A stretch of DNA of 6,485 nt from Anaerolineales bacterium (lineage in GTDB: Bacteria; Chloroflexota; Anaerolineae; B4-G1; DUEL01), in contig DQUX01000326.1 of the NCBI GenBank assembly GCA_015662065.1, positions 1 through 6,485 of the forward strand. The letters run 5' to 3'. The notes below the pieces were generated by a model, which searched no databases, was not told the origin of the DNA, and saw nothing but the letters and a program-made list of their open reading frames with translations. Shown one piece after another: positions 1-5,432 of the stretch; within the stretch, counting starts at the first letter, position 1; every line of letters begins with the position of its first letter. The position numbers and the translations under genes were made by a program.

Positions 1-475
1 CCACCCGCCCCGCCGGCAGGCCCGCCGTCGCCATCCCCAGCCCCCAGGCCAGATCGAACCCGGCCCAGGCGATCAAAACCGTCAGCAGGTTCTCCCCCCA
101 CAACCCCGTCAGCCCCGCCGCCAGCATCCCCAGCACGGAAAGGCCCAAAGAGAAATGAGGCTCCGCCACCCGCCCCAGTTGCACCAACGCGCTACCGGCC
201 ATCGCACAGGAGAAGGCCAACGCCAAAGGCCACACCTCAGGCCCCGCCAGAAGCGCCGGGGAGGCCCCGAAGAAGGCGGAGGGCCGCCAGGGGGCGAGGA
301 TCACCTCCCGCAGCGGCTCCAGAGGGACGAAAAGCACGCCGATAAGGGAAAGCCCCACCCCGGCCGGCAGAATGAACCGCCGGTAGGGCCGGAGATAGGG
401 AAAACAGGCCGCAACCAGGAGGATAAAGAGGGCGGCGAACGGTGCCACAACGGAAAAGACAGGCGCAAAAGGCAT
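1..475 (-). CDS. Antiporter-like membrane subunit (complex I / Mrp type), N-terminal part, truncated by window edge
   Basis: This reading frame starts at the ATG on 475-473, runs left without a stop for 158 codons and leaves the window, so only the N-terminus is visible. The product is very hydrophobic. About five membrane helices can be drawn at residues 7-26, 34-51, 83-100, 109-127 and 129-150, with a basic patch (LRPYRR, 28-33) after the first. The stretch GENLLTVLIAWAGFDLAWGL (127-146) resembles the fifth helix of NuoL/NuoM/NuoN and MrpA/MrpD proton-translocating subunits, where the family has NLL...xFWE. The start is supported by the Shine-Dalgarno sequence GGTGAGG (486-480) four bases before the ATG, and by a promoter upstream. 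It is transcribed divergently from the formiminotransferase gene. The usual helix-5 glutamate appears to be Ala137. It could instead be an unrelated polytopic protein. That a real membrane-protein gene is here is fairly certain; the family is a moderate call. Confidence 0.6.
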   Translation of the reverse strand, partial: MPFAPVFSVVAPFAALFILLVAACFPYLRPYRRFILPAGVGLSLIGVLFVPLEPLREVILAPWRPSAFFGASPALLAGPEVWPLALAFSCAMAGSALVQLGRVAEPHFSLGLSVLGMLAAGLTGLWGENLLTVLIAWAGFDLAWGLGMATAGLPAGRV

Positions 476-509
476 AGAACCTCACCGCCGGTTGATCCGG
501 CAAGGTGAT

Positions 510-538
510 ATTCTAGCACAGAACCGGGGATTGGGCAA
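510..538 (-). promoter_or_regulatory. Promoter for the leftward membrane-protein gene
   Basis: Read on the minus strand, TTGCCC (538-533) and TAGAAT (515-510) are separated by exactly 17 bases, and TGC directly precedes the -10 box, giving an extended -10. Transcription would start near 503, leaving a leader of about 28 nt that contains the Shine-Dalgarno sequence GGTGAGG. This is a good match to a housekeeping sigma promoter. It is inferred from sequence only. Confidence 0.55.
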
Positions 539-550
539 CGGAAAACCCAC

Positions 551-579
551 TTCCATTCCCGGCCATTTGCGGCTATAAT
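551..579 (+). promoter_or_regulatory. Promoter for the formiminotransferase-cyclodeaminase operon
   Basis: A perfect TATAAT lies at 574-579. The -35 position is poor: TTCCAT at 551-556 is 17 bases upstream and shares only its first two bases with TTGACA. The start of transcription would be near 586, about 155 nt before the ATG at 742 and just before the first arm of the structured leader at 591. The weak -35 could mean an activator is needed. The two divergent -10 boxes in this gap are about 60 bp apart. Confidence 0.5.
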
Positions 580-590
580 TCAGTACACAA

Positions 591-685
591 GTGCGACGCG
601 CTTGGGAGCCGTTAAAGAAGCCAAATCGAGCCGGGAATCCGACCTCGTGAGTATGACAACGGCATGTCGGAGGAGTGCGTCGCAC
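591..685 (+). ncRNA. Candidate structured leader RNA (riboswitch-like) with pseudoknot
   Basis: Four helices can be drawn. P1: 591-603 pairs with 673-685, 13 bp with two G-U pairs; the outer nine, GTGCGACGC with GCGTCGCAC, are perfect. P2: GCCGTT 608-613 with AACGGC 658-663. P3: CGAG 627-630 with CTCG 644-647, closing a 13-nt loop. Pseudoknot: TCCGAC 638-643 in the P3 loop pairs perfectly with GTCGGA 666-671, which lies between P2 and P1. A loop-to-junction pseudoknot inside a long closing stem is typical of metabolite-sensing leaders. Immediately upstream is a TATAAT box, and the formiminotransferase ATG lies 57 nt downstream. I recognise none of the conserved cores of the common classes (cobalamin, SAM, TPP, glycine, ydaO, THF, T-box). 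The helices are seen directly; a regulatory role and any ligand are inference. Confidence 0.45.
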
Positions 686-741
686 CCTCCCGCCGCTATG
701 CGCGTATAGGACTGGGATACTCAACGGCAAAGAGAGAACCG

Positions 742-2244
742 ATGCAACAGATCGTCGAGTGCGTGCCCAATTTCAGCGAGGGCCGCCGACCGGAGGTCAT
801 CCAGGAGATCGTCGAGGCGATGCAGGCCATCCCCGGCGTCCAGGTCCTGGACGTCCAGTCGGACGCCGACCACAACCGGACAGTGGTGACGATGGTCGGG
901 CCACCGAAGGCGGTGGAGGAAGCCGCCTTCGCCGGCATCGCCTGCGCCGCCCGGCGGATTGATATGGAGAAGCACCGGGGCGAACACCCCCGCATCGGCG
1001 CCGCCGACGTCGTCCCCTTCATCCCGGTGCGGGGGGTCACCCTGGAAGATTGCGTCCAACTGGCCCGACGGCTGGGCCGCCGCGTGGGCGAGGAACTGTC
1101 CATCCCGGTCTACCTCTACGAGGCCGCCGCCACCCGGCCGGAACGGGTCAACCTGGCCGACATCCGCCGGGGGGAATACGAAGGGCTCAAGCAGGAGATC
1201 GAGACGAACCCCAACCGCGCCCCCGACTTCGGCCCCGCCCGCCTCCCCACCGCCGGCGCGACGGTCATCGGCGCCCGCCCCTTCCTCATCGCCTTCAACG
1301 TCTACCTGAACACCGACGATGTGACGGTCGCCCGGCGCATCGCCCGAGCCGTGCGCCACTCCTCCGGCGGCCTGCGTTATGTCAAAGCGCTGGGGCTGCT
1401 GGTCGAGGGCCAGGCCCAGGTCTCGATGAACCTGACCGACCTCCGCCGCACCCCCATCCACCGCGTGATGGAGATGATCCGGCGGGAGGCCGCCCGGTAT
1501 GGTGTGACGATCACCCACAGCGAACTGGTGGGGCTGCTGCCCCAACAAGCCCTGCTGGACGCGGCCGCCTGGTACCTGCAACTGGAACTGGACCCCCGCC
1601 AGGTGTTGGAGAACCGGCTGCAGGAGGCGGAGGAGGGAAGCGTCTGCACCGAGTTCCTGGATGCGGTGGCCGCCGGGACCCCCACCCCTGGCGGAGGATC
1701 GGTGGCTGCGCTGGCCGGGGCCCTGGCCGCCGCCCTGGCGGCGATGGTCGCCCGGCTGACGCTGGGCCGAAAGAGATACGAACCGGTGCAGGAGGAGATG
1801 GAAGCCGTGGTAGCAGTGGCGGAGCGGCTGCGGGCCGACCTCGCCGCCCGCGCCGTCGAGGACGCCGAGGCCTACAACCAGATCCTGGCCGCCTTCCGCC
1901 TGCCCAAAGGGACCGATGAGGAGCGGAGCGCCCGCCAGGCGGCCATCCAGGACGCCCTGATCCACGCCGCCGAGGTCCCCCTGGCCACAGCCCGAGACGC
2001 GGTGGCAACTCTGGAACTGGCCCGTCAGACAGCCCGGCTGGGCAACGTCAACGCCCGCACCGATGCGATCACCGCCGCCCACCTGAGCCGGGCCGCCTTC
2101 GAGGGGGCCGCCCTCAACGTGCGCGTCAACGCCGACCAGGTGAAGGACCGGGAGCGGGCGACCGCGTGGCTCGCGGAGCTGGGGCGACTGCGGCGGCGGT
2201 GCGACGCCGCCTTCGAAGAGACCCTCCACTCCCTCGAGAGATAG
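742..2244 (+). CDS. ftcD: Bifunctional glutamate formimidoyltransferase / formimidoyltetrahydrofolate cyclodeaminase
   Basis: This 500-residue enzyme would move the formimino group from N-formiminoglutamate to tetrahydrofolate, then release ammonia to give 5,10-methenyl-tetrahydrofolate, joining histidine breakdown to the one-carbon pool. It is cytoplasmic. Residues 1-178 match the N-terminal formiminotransferase subdomain (VECVPNFSEGR at 5-15; HRGEHPRIGA at 78-87, with His82 at the position of the catalytic His82 of pig FTCD; PVYLYEAAA at 122-130). Residues about 179-295 match the C-terminal subdomain (GARPFLIAFNVYLNT). Residues about 301-500 are the cyclodeaminase (TPTPGGGSVAAL at 313-324; GNVNARTDA at 434-442). 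The length is close to that of mammalian FTCD (541). The start at 742 is chosen because the family begins right at MQQIVECVPN. An in-frame ATG at 664 would add 26 residues that do not look like the family and that overlap the leader structure. The Shine-Dalgarno sequence AGAGAG (731-736) is weak. No other histidine-utilisation gene is in the window. Confidence 0.93.
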   Translation: MQQIVECVPNFSEGRRPEVIQEIVEAMQAIPGVQVLDVQSDADHNRTVVTMVGPPKAVEEAAFAGIACAARRIDMEKHRGEHPRIGAADVVPFIPVRGVTLEDCVQLARRLGRRVGEELSIPVYLYEAAATRPERVNLADIRRGEYEGLKQEIETNPNRAPDFGPARLPTAGATVIGARPFLIAFNVYLNTDDVTVARRIARAVRHSSGGLRYVKALGLLVEGQAQVSMNLTDLRRTPIHRVMEMIRREAARYGVTITHSELVGLLPQQALLDAAAWYLQLELDPRQVLENRLQEAEEGSVCTEFLDAVAAGTPTPGGGSVAALAGALAAALAAMVARLTLGRKRYEPVQEEMEAVVAVAERLRADLAARAVEDAEAYNQILAAFRLPKGTDEERSARQAAIQDALIHAAEVPLATARDAVATLELARQTARLGNVNARTDAITAAHLSRAAFEGAALNVRVNADQVKDRERATAWLAELGRLRRRCDAAFEETLHSLER

Positions 2245-2251
2245 GAAGGGA

Positions 2252-2268
2252 CCGGCCAATCCGGCCGG
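2252..2268 (+). other. GC-rich hairpin between ftcD and the TPR gene
   Basis: CCGGCC (2252-2257) and GGCCGG (2263-2268) are perfectly complementary around the 5-nt loop AATCC, in the 44-nt gap between the two + strand genes. No T-run follows, so it is not a standard intrinsic terminator. It may stabilise or partly attenuate the transcript. It ends 7 nt before the GGAG ribosome-binding site (2276-2279) of the next gene. Confidence 0.4.
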
Positions 2269-2288
2269 GCGGGGCGGAGCGTGAAACA

Positions 2289-3425
2289 ATGAAGAGAGAA
2301 ATCAGGAAGGAAGTCAAGCGGCTGATCGAGCACGGAGTGACGGCCGCCAAGGCCAAGCGCAAGGAAGAAGCCGAGGACCTGCTGCTCCAGGCCATCGCCC
2401 TCGACCCCGATAACGAGCGGGCCTGGCTCTGGCTCAGCGCCGTGGTGGAGGGGATAGAGACCCAGCGGGAATGTCTCGAACGAGTGCTGAAGATCAACCC
2501 GGCGAACCCATTTGCGCGCAGCGGCCTCTCCTTCATAAACCACCTGCAGGTGGGATACGAATACCTGGCGGCCCGCGCCCCCTGGATGGCGGGGGTAGAG
2601 GACCGCCGGACCACGCTGGCCGATGTGCCCGATCAGAAATGCCCTCGCTGCGGAGCGGTCAACCCGGGATGGGCCTACCTGTGCAACCGCTGCTCCGCCA
2701 TCCTGGAGCCTGTGGACGTGGCCCGGGTGGCGAAGATGGAGATGCGCAAGAGGAAGGGCTCCCTCCTCCGCCCCTGGATCAGCGCCGCCGTCCTCGACGC
2801 CGAACACGCCTTTCGCCCCGAGGTCAGGCTGGCCTCCCCGGCGCGGGCCGTCCTGGCCATCGCCCTGGGAGGGCTGGCCCTCAACCTGCTGCGGGCGGTG
2901 GGAACGATGGCGCTGATCACCTTCACCCCGGTCCGCTGGCCCCCCGGCCTGCTGGATCGGCTGGTGGCTGCCCTCCTTGGCGACCAGTTGGGGCTCCTGG
3001 TCGGGGGGCTGGTGGCCTGGCTGCTGTTGGCCGGGGCGACCCAGGCCATCGCCCGCTCTCTGGGCGGAGCAGGCGCCCCCCAAGTCCACTATTACCTGAC
3101 GGCAGTGGCGGTCTCCGCCTGGATGCCCATCGCCGGAGTGGTCGGCCTGATCTGGTGGGCGGCTGCTCTGTCTATCCCCCAGGCCTCTACGCCGCTGATC
3201 GCCGCCCTGGCCTGCGGGCTGCTCTTCTTCTACGCCGCGACGCTGCTGGTGCAGGCGATGGAGACCACCCATAGCCTGCCGCCGTTCCGGGAGACGACGA
3301 CCGTGGGATTGCTGCTGACAATCTGTACGCTGGTCTACGCCGGCCTGGTCGCCGTCAGTCCACCGGCCCTGCAGGCCGCCCTGCTGAAGGTGGTGCAGAT
3401 CCTCCTCTTCCCCCTCTCCCCCTAG
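2289..3425 (+). CDS. TPR / zinc-ribbon / Yip1-like multi-pass membrane protein
   Basis: This protein of 378 residues has three parts. Residues 10-80 are two helical TPR-like repeats (KEEAEDLLLQAIALDPDNER, then CLERVLKINPANPFA). Residues 118-135 are a zinc ribbon, C-x2-C-x10-C-x2-C (Cys118, 121, 132, 135). After a basic linker (KMEMRKRKG, 149-157), residues 186-356 contain about five membrane helices (186-210, 234-256, 268-292, 303-322, 337-356). The glycine, alanine and small-residue pattern and the YLTAVAVSAWMPIAGVVGL segment resemble Yip1-domain proteins. The TPR and zinc ribbon would lie in the cytoplasm under the positive-inside rule. The start at 2289 follows GGAG at 2276-2279 and begins directly in the helical region; upstream in-frame extensions overlap ftcD in another frame. 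The 44-nt gap to ftcD suggests one transcript. The function is unknown. A scaffold or membrane-organising role is only a guess from the domains. Confidence 0.85.
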   Translation: MKREIRKEVKRLIEHGVTAAKAKRKEEAEDLLLQAIALDPDNERAWLWLSAVVEGIETQRECLERVLKINPANPFARSGLSFINHLQVGYEYLAARAPWMAGVEDRRTTLADVPDQKCPRCGAVNPGWAYLCNRCSAILEPVDVARVAKMEMRKRKGSLLRPWISAAVLDAEHAFRPEVRLASPARAVLAIALGGLALNLLRAVGTMALITFTPVRWPPGLLDRLVAALLGDQLGLLVGGLVAWLLLAGATQAIARSLGGAGAPQVHYYLTAVAVSAWMPIAGVVGLIWWAAALSIPQASTPLIAALACGLLFFYAATLLVQAMETTHSLPPFRETTTVGLLLTICTLVYAGLVAVSPPALQAALLKVVQILLFPLSP

Positions 3426-3430
3426 CTGCC

Positions 3431-3443
3431 CCCCGCTACGGGG
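3431..3443. other. Short hairpin at the convergent junction
   Basis: CCCCG (3431-3435) and CGGGG (3439-3443) enclose the loop CTA, which is the stop codon of the minus-strand gene read in reverse. The two convergent genes are only 10 bases apart (stops at 3425 and 3436). There is no T-run on either side, so a terminator role is weak. It may still slow ribosome or RNase progress on both transcripts. Confidence 0.25.
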
Positions 3444-4236
3444 TGGAGGAGAACCAGCGCCGACGCAGCCGCGCCAGCGTCCCATCCGCCTCCATATCCG
3501 CCAGCGCCTCGTCAACAGCCCGCAGGAGACCCCGGTCCTCCCGCCGCACCGCCACCGCGTAGGGCTCCTCCGTCACCATCTCCTCCACAACCTGGAGACG
3601 ACCCCCCGCCCACGCCAGCGCGGATAGATGGTCCACCAGCGCCGCGTCCGCCTCCCCCTCCGTCACCCCCGCCAGCGCCTCGTCGGCGGTCTCACAGGGC
3701 AGGACCAGCAGCCCCACCAGCCGCCGCTCCCAGGCCCGCGCCACCACATCCCCCTCGCTGCCGAACTCCACCGCCAGCACCCGACCCGCCAGGTCCTCCA
3801 TTCCCCCGATCCCCTCCGTCCCCTCCGCCACCACCAGCACCTGCCCGGCGTCGAAGTAGGGGGCCGAGTAGGCGAAAGCCGCCGTCCGGCTCGGGTCTAC
3901 GTACAGGGCGGAGATCGCCACATCCACCCGGCCGGCGGTCAGCGCATCGTACAGGCCGTCATAGGGGAGGTTGGCCACAAACTGCGCCTCCACCCCCAAC
4001 CGTGCCGCCACCTCCCGCGCCAGGTCTACGTCGAAGCCCACCAACCCCCTCCCCTCGTCCACATACTCAAAGGGCGGGAAACTGGCATCCATCCCTACCC
4101 TCAGCACCCCGCTCTCCAACACCCGGTCCAGACCGTCAGGAGTAGAGCGGCAACCGATCAGGAGAATGGTCAATGAGATAATGACCAACGGGCCGGCGAG
4201 GAAACGTCGCTCATTGATCATTGACTCATCGTTCAT
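3436..4236 (-). CDS. Family-3 solute-binding lipoprotein (amino-acid type)
   Basis: This is a 266-residue extracytoplasmic binding protein of the SBP_bac_3 family, usually the capture part of polar amino-acid ABC importers. A hydrophobic stretch (15-28) ends in the lipobox L-I-G-C with Cys29 as the lipid anchor. The first lobe begins with VLRVGMDASFPPFEY (44-58) and GFDVDLAREVAARLG (67-81). DPSRTAAFAYSAPYF (114-128) carries Arg117 at the place where the family binds an alpha-carboxylate. Asp202 in ADAALVDHLSA (196-206) sits where the family binds an alpha-amino group. Both suggest an amino-acid-like ligand. The start at 4236 is preferred because its ATG overlaps the TGA of the upstream glycosidase (ATGA), implying translational coupling; Met6 (4221) is an alternative. 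There is no permease or ATPase gene nearby, so it is an orphan here and could serve a distant transporter or a sensor. Confidence 0.9.
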   Translation of the reverse strand: MNDESMINERRFLAGPLVIISLTILLIGCRSTPDGLDRVLESGVLRVGMDASFPPFEYVDEGRGLVGFDVDLAREVAARLGVEAQFVANLPYDGLYDALTAGRVDVAISALYVDPSRTAAFAYSAPYFDAGQVLVVAEGTEGIGGMEDLAGRVLAVEFGSEGDVVARAWERRLVGLLVLPCETADEALAGVTEGEADAALVDHLSALAWAGGRLQVVEEMVTEEPYAVAVRREDRGLLRAVDEALADMEADGTLARLRRRWFSSTP

Positions 4237-4246
4237 TGCTCATTTC
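4211..4246. repeat. Degenerate heptamer tandem repeat spanning two gene ends
   Basis: Five consecutive units begin with TCAT at 4211, 4218, 4226, 4233 and 4240 (spacing 7, 8, 7, 7), with units such as TCATTGA, TCATTGC and TCATCGT. On the coding (minus) strand this reads as repeated ATGA-containing units. It encodes the last residues of the glycosidase (NEQ) and the first nine of the binding lipoprotein, and it contains the ATGA stop/start overlap. Confidence 0.7.
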
Positions 4247-5351
4247 CTGTGTAGGTTTGGACAGCCCGGTAGACAGCCCTGGGCCGGAAATCGTCGGTGA
4301 CGAAGGTGTAGTAGTCCTGGTAGTTGTGAAGGGGAGCGGGGTAGCGGAAGGCCCACATCGCCACCGCCTGGCACCAGGGCCAGTGCTGGCGGGCCCATTC
4401 GTAGGCGCGGACGGTGTAGGAGACCCGCTGGGCAGGGCGGACGGCCCGGGCCCAACGAGGGTGGTCGTTCCAGCCGGCCTCGGTGATGTAGATCGGCTTG
4501 TCCCCATCCCCGTGGGCCACCATCACCGCCCGCAGAAGTTCGGTGCGGCGGAAGTTGACCACGTCGGCGGCGGGGTCGGCCTCCGGGGGGAAACCCAGCC
4601 CATAGGCGTGAACCGCCAACCCGTCGAAGGTGGGGGCCGCGCCGGCTTCGTACATCGCTCTCAAGTAGTCCAGGTCGTTCAGGCCGACCGGGCTGCCGAA
4701 GGGCTCCAGGGTGGGGGCCAGCGCGCCCGCCAACACCACCACCTCCGGGTTGGCCCCGTGGGCCGCCGGGTAGACCGCCCGCAGCATCTCCACGTAACCG
4801 GCGGGGTCCACCGGCCGGTACCCCCACTCGAAGCTCAGGTTGGGCTCGTTCCAGATGACAATGTGGTCCACCTCCCCCCGGTACCGGGCGACGAAGGCGG
4901 CGACGAAAGCGGCGAAGTCGTCGTACTCCCCGGCGTCAAGGTAGGTAGGGGTGGTCTCCTCGGGTCGGGCCCAGCCGGGCACCCATCCCATCCGGGCGAT
5001 CACCGTCAGCCCCTGGGCGCGGGCGTGCTCGATGACCACGTCGGCGTGCGACCAGTCGAAGCGGCCCGGCTGCGGCTCGTAGTAGGCCCAGGGGAAGAAC
5101 TCCACGGTCCAGGGCGCGCCCATCTCCCGCACCATCTGCAAGGTGCGCTGAATCTTCCACTCCTCCACCTCATCGGTAAGGCGGGTGTGAACGCCGACCA
5201 GGGGATTGGCGGTGACCACCTCCCGAGGCGGGCCGACGACCACCAGGACGGGGGGCGGACGAAGGGACCAAAGGACGAAGAGGGCCAGGGCCAAGCGGGG
5301 CAGGAGGGATCGGCAGAGCTTGCCAAGAGGAAACTGCCCCAGGCCCCGCAT
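4233..5351 (-). CDS. Membrane-anchored or secreted glycoside hydrolase, clan GH-A type (GH39/GH5-like)
   Basis: This 372-residue protein has a predicted TIM-barrel fold. An N-terminal hydrophobic segment (residues about 17-39, preceded by Lys11, Arg14 and Arg19) is a signal anchor or uncleaved signal peptide, placing the enzyme outside the cytoplasm. The barrel shows GRFDWSHADVVIEHARAQGL (96-115), IVIWNEPNL (164-172) with Glu169 as the likely acid/base, DGLAVHAYG (243-251), and KPIYITEAGWND (285-296) with Glu291 as the likely nucleophile. Two glutamates after strands 4 and 7 mark the retaining clan GH-A. The WNEPN motif and the EPQPGRFDWS-type start recall GH39 and PslG-like enzymes; the substrate is unknown. 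The start at 5351 has a strong Shine-Dalgarno sequence (GAGGAGGG, 5366-5359). It lies 78 nt downstream of the deacetylase gene, and its stop overlaps the start of the binding lipoprotein, so the three probably share a transcript. Confidence 0.85.
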   Translation of the reverse strand: MRGLGQFPLGKLCRSLLPRLALALFVLWSLRPPPVLVVVGPPREVVTANPLVGVHTRLTDEVEEWKIQRTLQMVREMGAPWTVEFFPWAYYEPQPGRFDWSHADVVIEHARAQGLTVIARMGWVPGWARPEETTPTYLDAGEYDDFAAFVAAFVARYRGEVDHIVIWNEPNLSFEWGYRPVDPAGYVEMLRAVYPAAHGANPEVVVLAGALAPTLEPFGSPVGLNDLDYLRAMYEAGAAPTFDGLAVHAYGLGFPPEADPAADVVNFRRTELLRAVMVAHGDGDKPIYITEAGWNDHPRWARAVRPAQRVSYTVRAYEWARQHWPWCQAVAMWAFRYPAPLHNYQDYYTFVTDDFRPRAVYRAVQTYTGNEQ

Positions 5352-5371
5352 CAGTCTGCCCTCCTCAATTC

Positions 5372-5432
5372 TAACCGCAAAACGCAGAGAAGCCCAAGAA
5401 AACTTTGCGCCCTTTGCGCTCTCTGCGGTTTA
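5372..5432. repeat. Small intergenic inverted repeat of the CGCAGAGA / TTTGCGC type
   Basis: CGCAGAGA (5383-5390) is perfectly complementary to TCTCTGCG (5420-5427), with outer arms AACCGC (5373-5378) and GCGGTT (5425-5430). Between them are short tandem units TTTGCGCCC-TTTGCGC (5404-5419). The element ends exactly in the TAA stop of the deacetylase gene. Read on the minus strand, the hairpin's second arm is followed by TTTT, so it might act as a weak terminator, although the loop is 29 nt. A TAGAAT at 5373-5368 with TTGGGC at 5397-5392 (18-bp spacer) might give the glycosidase gene its own promoter. Similar CGCAGAGA repeats are scattered in many bacterial genomes; that comparison is from memory. 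Confidence 0.5.

Noticed and set aside
586..690. Assignment of the leader to a known riboswitch class (ydaO/c-di-AMP was considered because of a loosely similar GAATCCG...CCTCG stretch).
   Set aside because: The order and spacing of the conserved ydaO segments are not present, and no other class core fits, so it is left unassigned.
664..741. Upstream in-frame ATG that would lengthen ftcD by 26 residues.
   Set aside because: The family starts at the later Met. The added residues match nothing in the family, and this ATG lies in the 3' half of the predicted leader structure.
2252..2268. Intrinsic terminator between ftcD and the next gene.
   Set aside because: The hairpin is strong but is followed by GC-rich sequence and a ribosome-binding site, not a T-run.
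721..2289. Long open frame on the minus strand opposite ftcD (522 codons).
   Set aside because: It is antisense to a gene with clear family motifs. The translation is rich in Gly, Gln, His and Asp with no domain pattern, as expected from the reverse frame of GC-rich codons.
2025..3515. Long open frame on the minus strand opposite the TPR membrane-protein gene (496 codons).
   Set aside because: It overlaps three real genes and has low-complexity, motif-free sequence. It is a GC-bias artefact.
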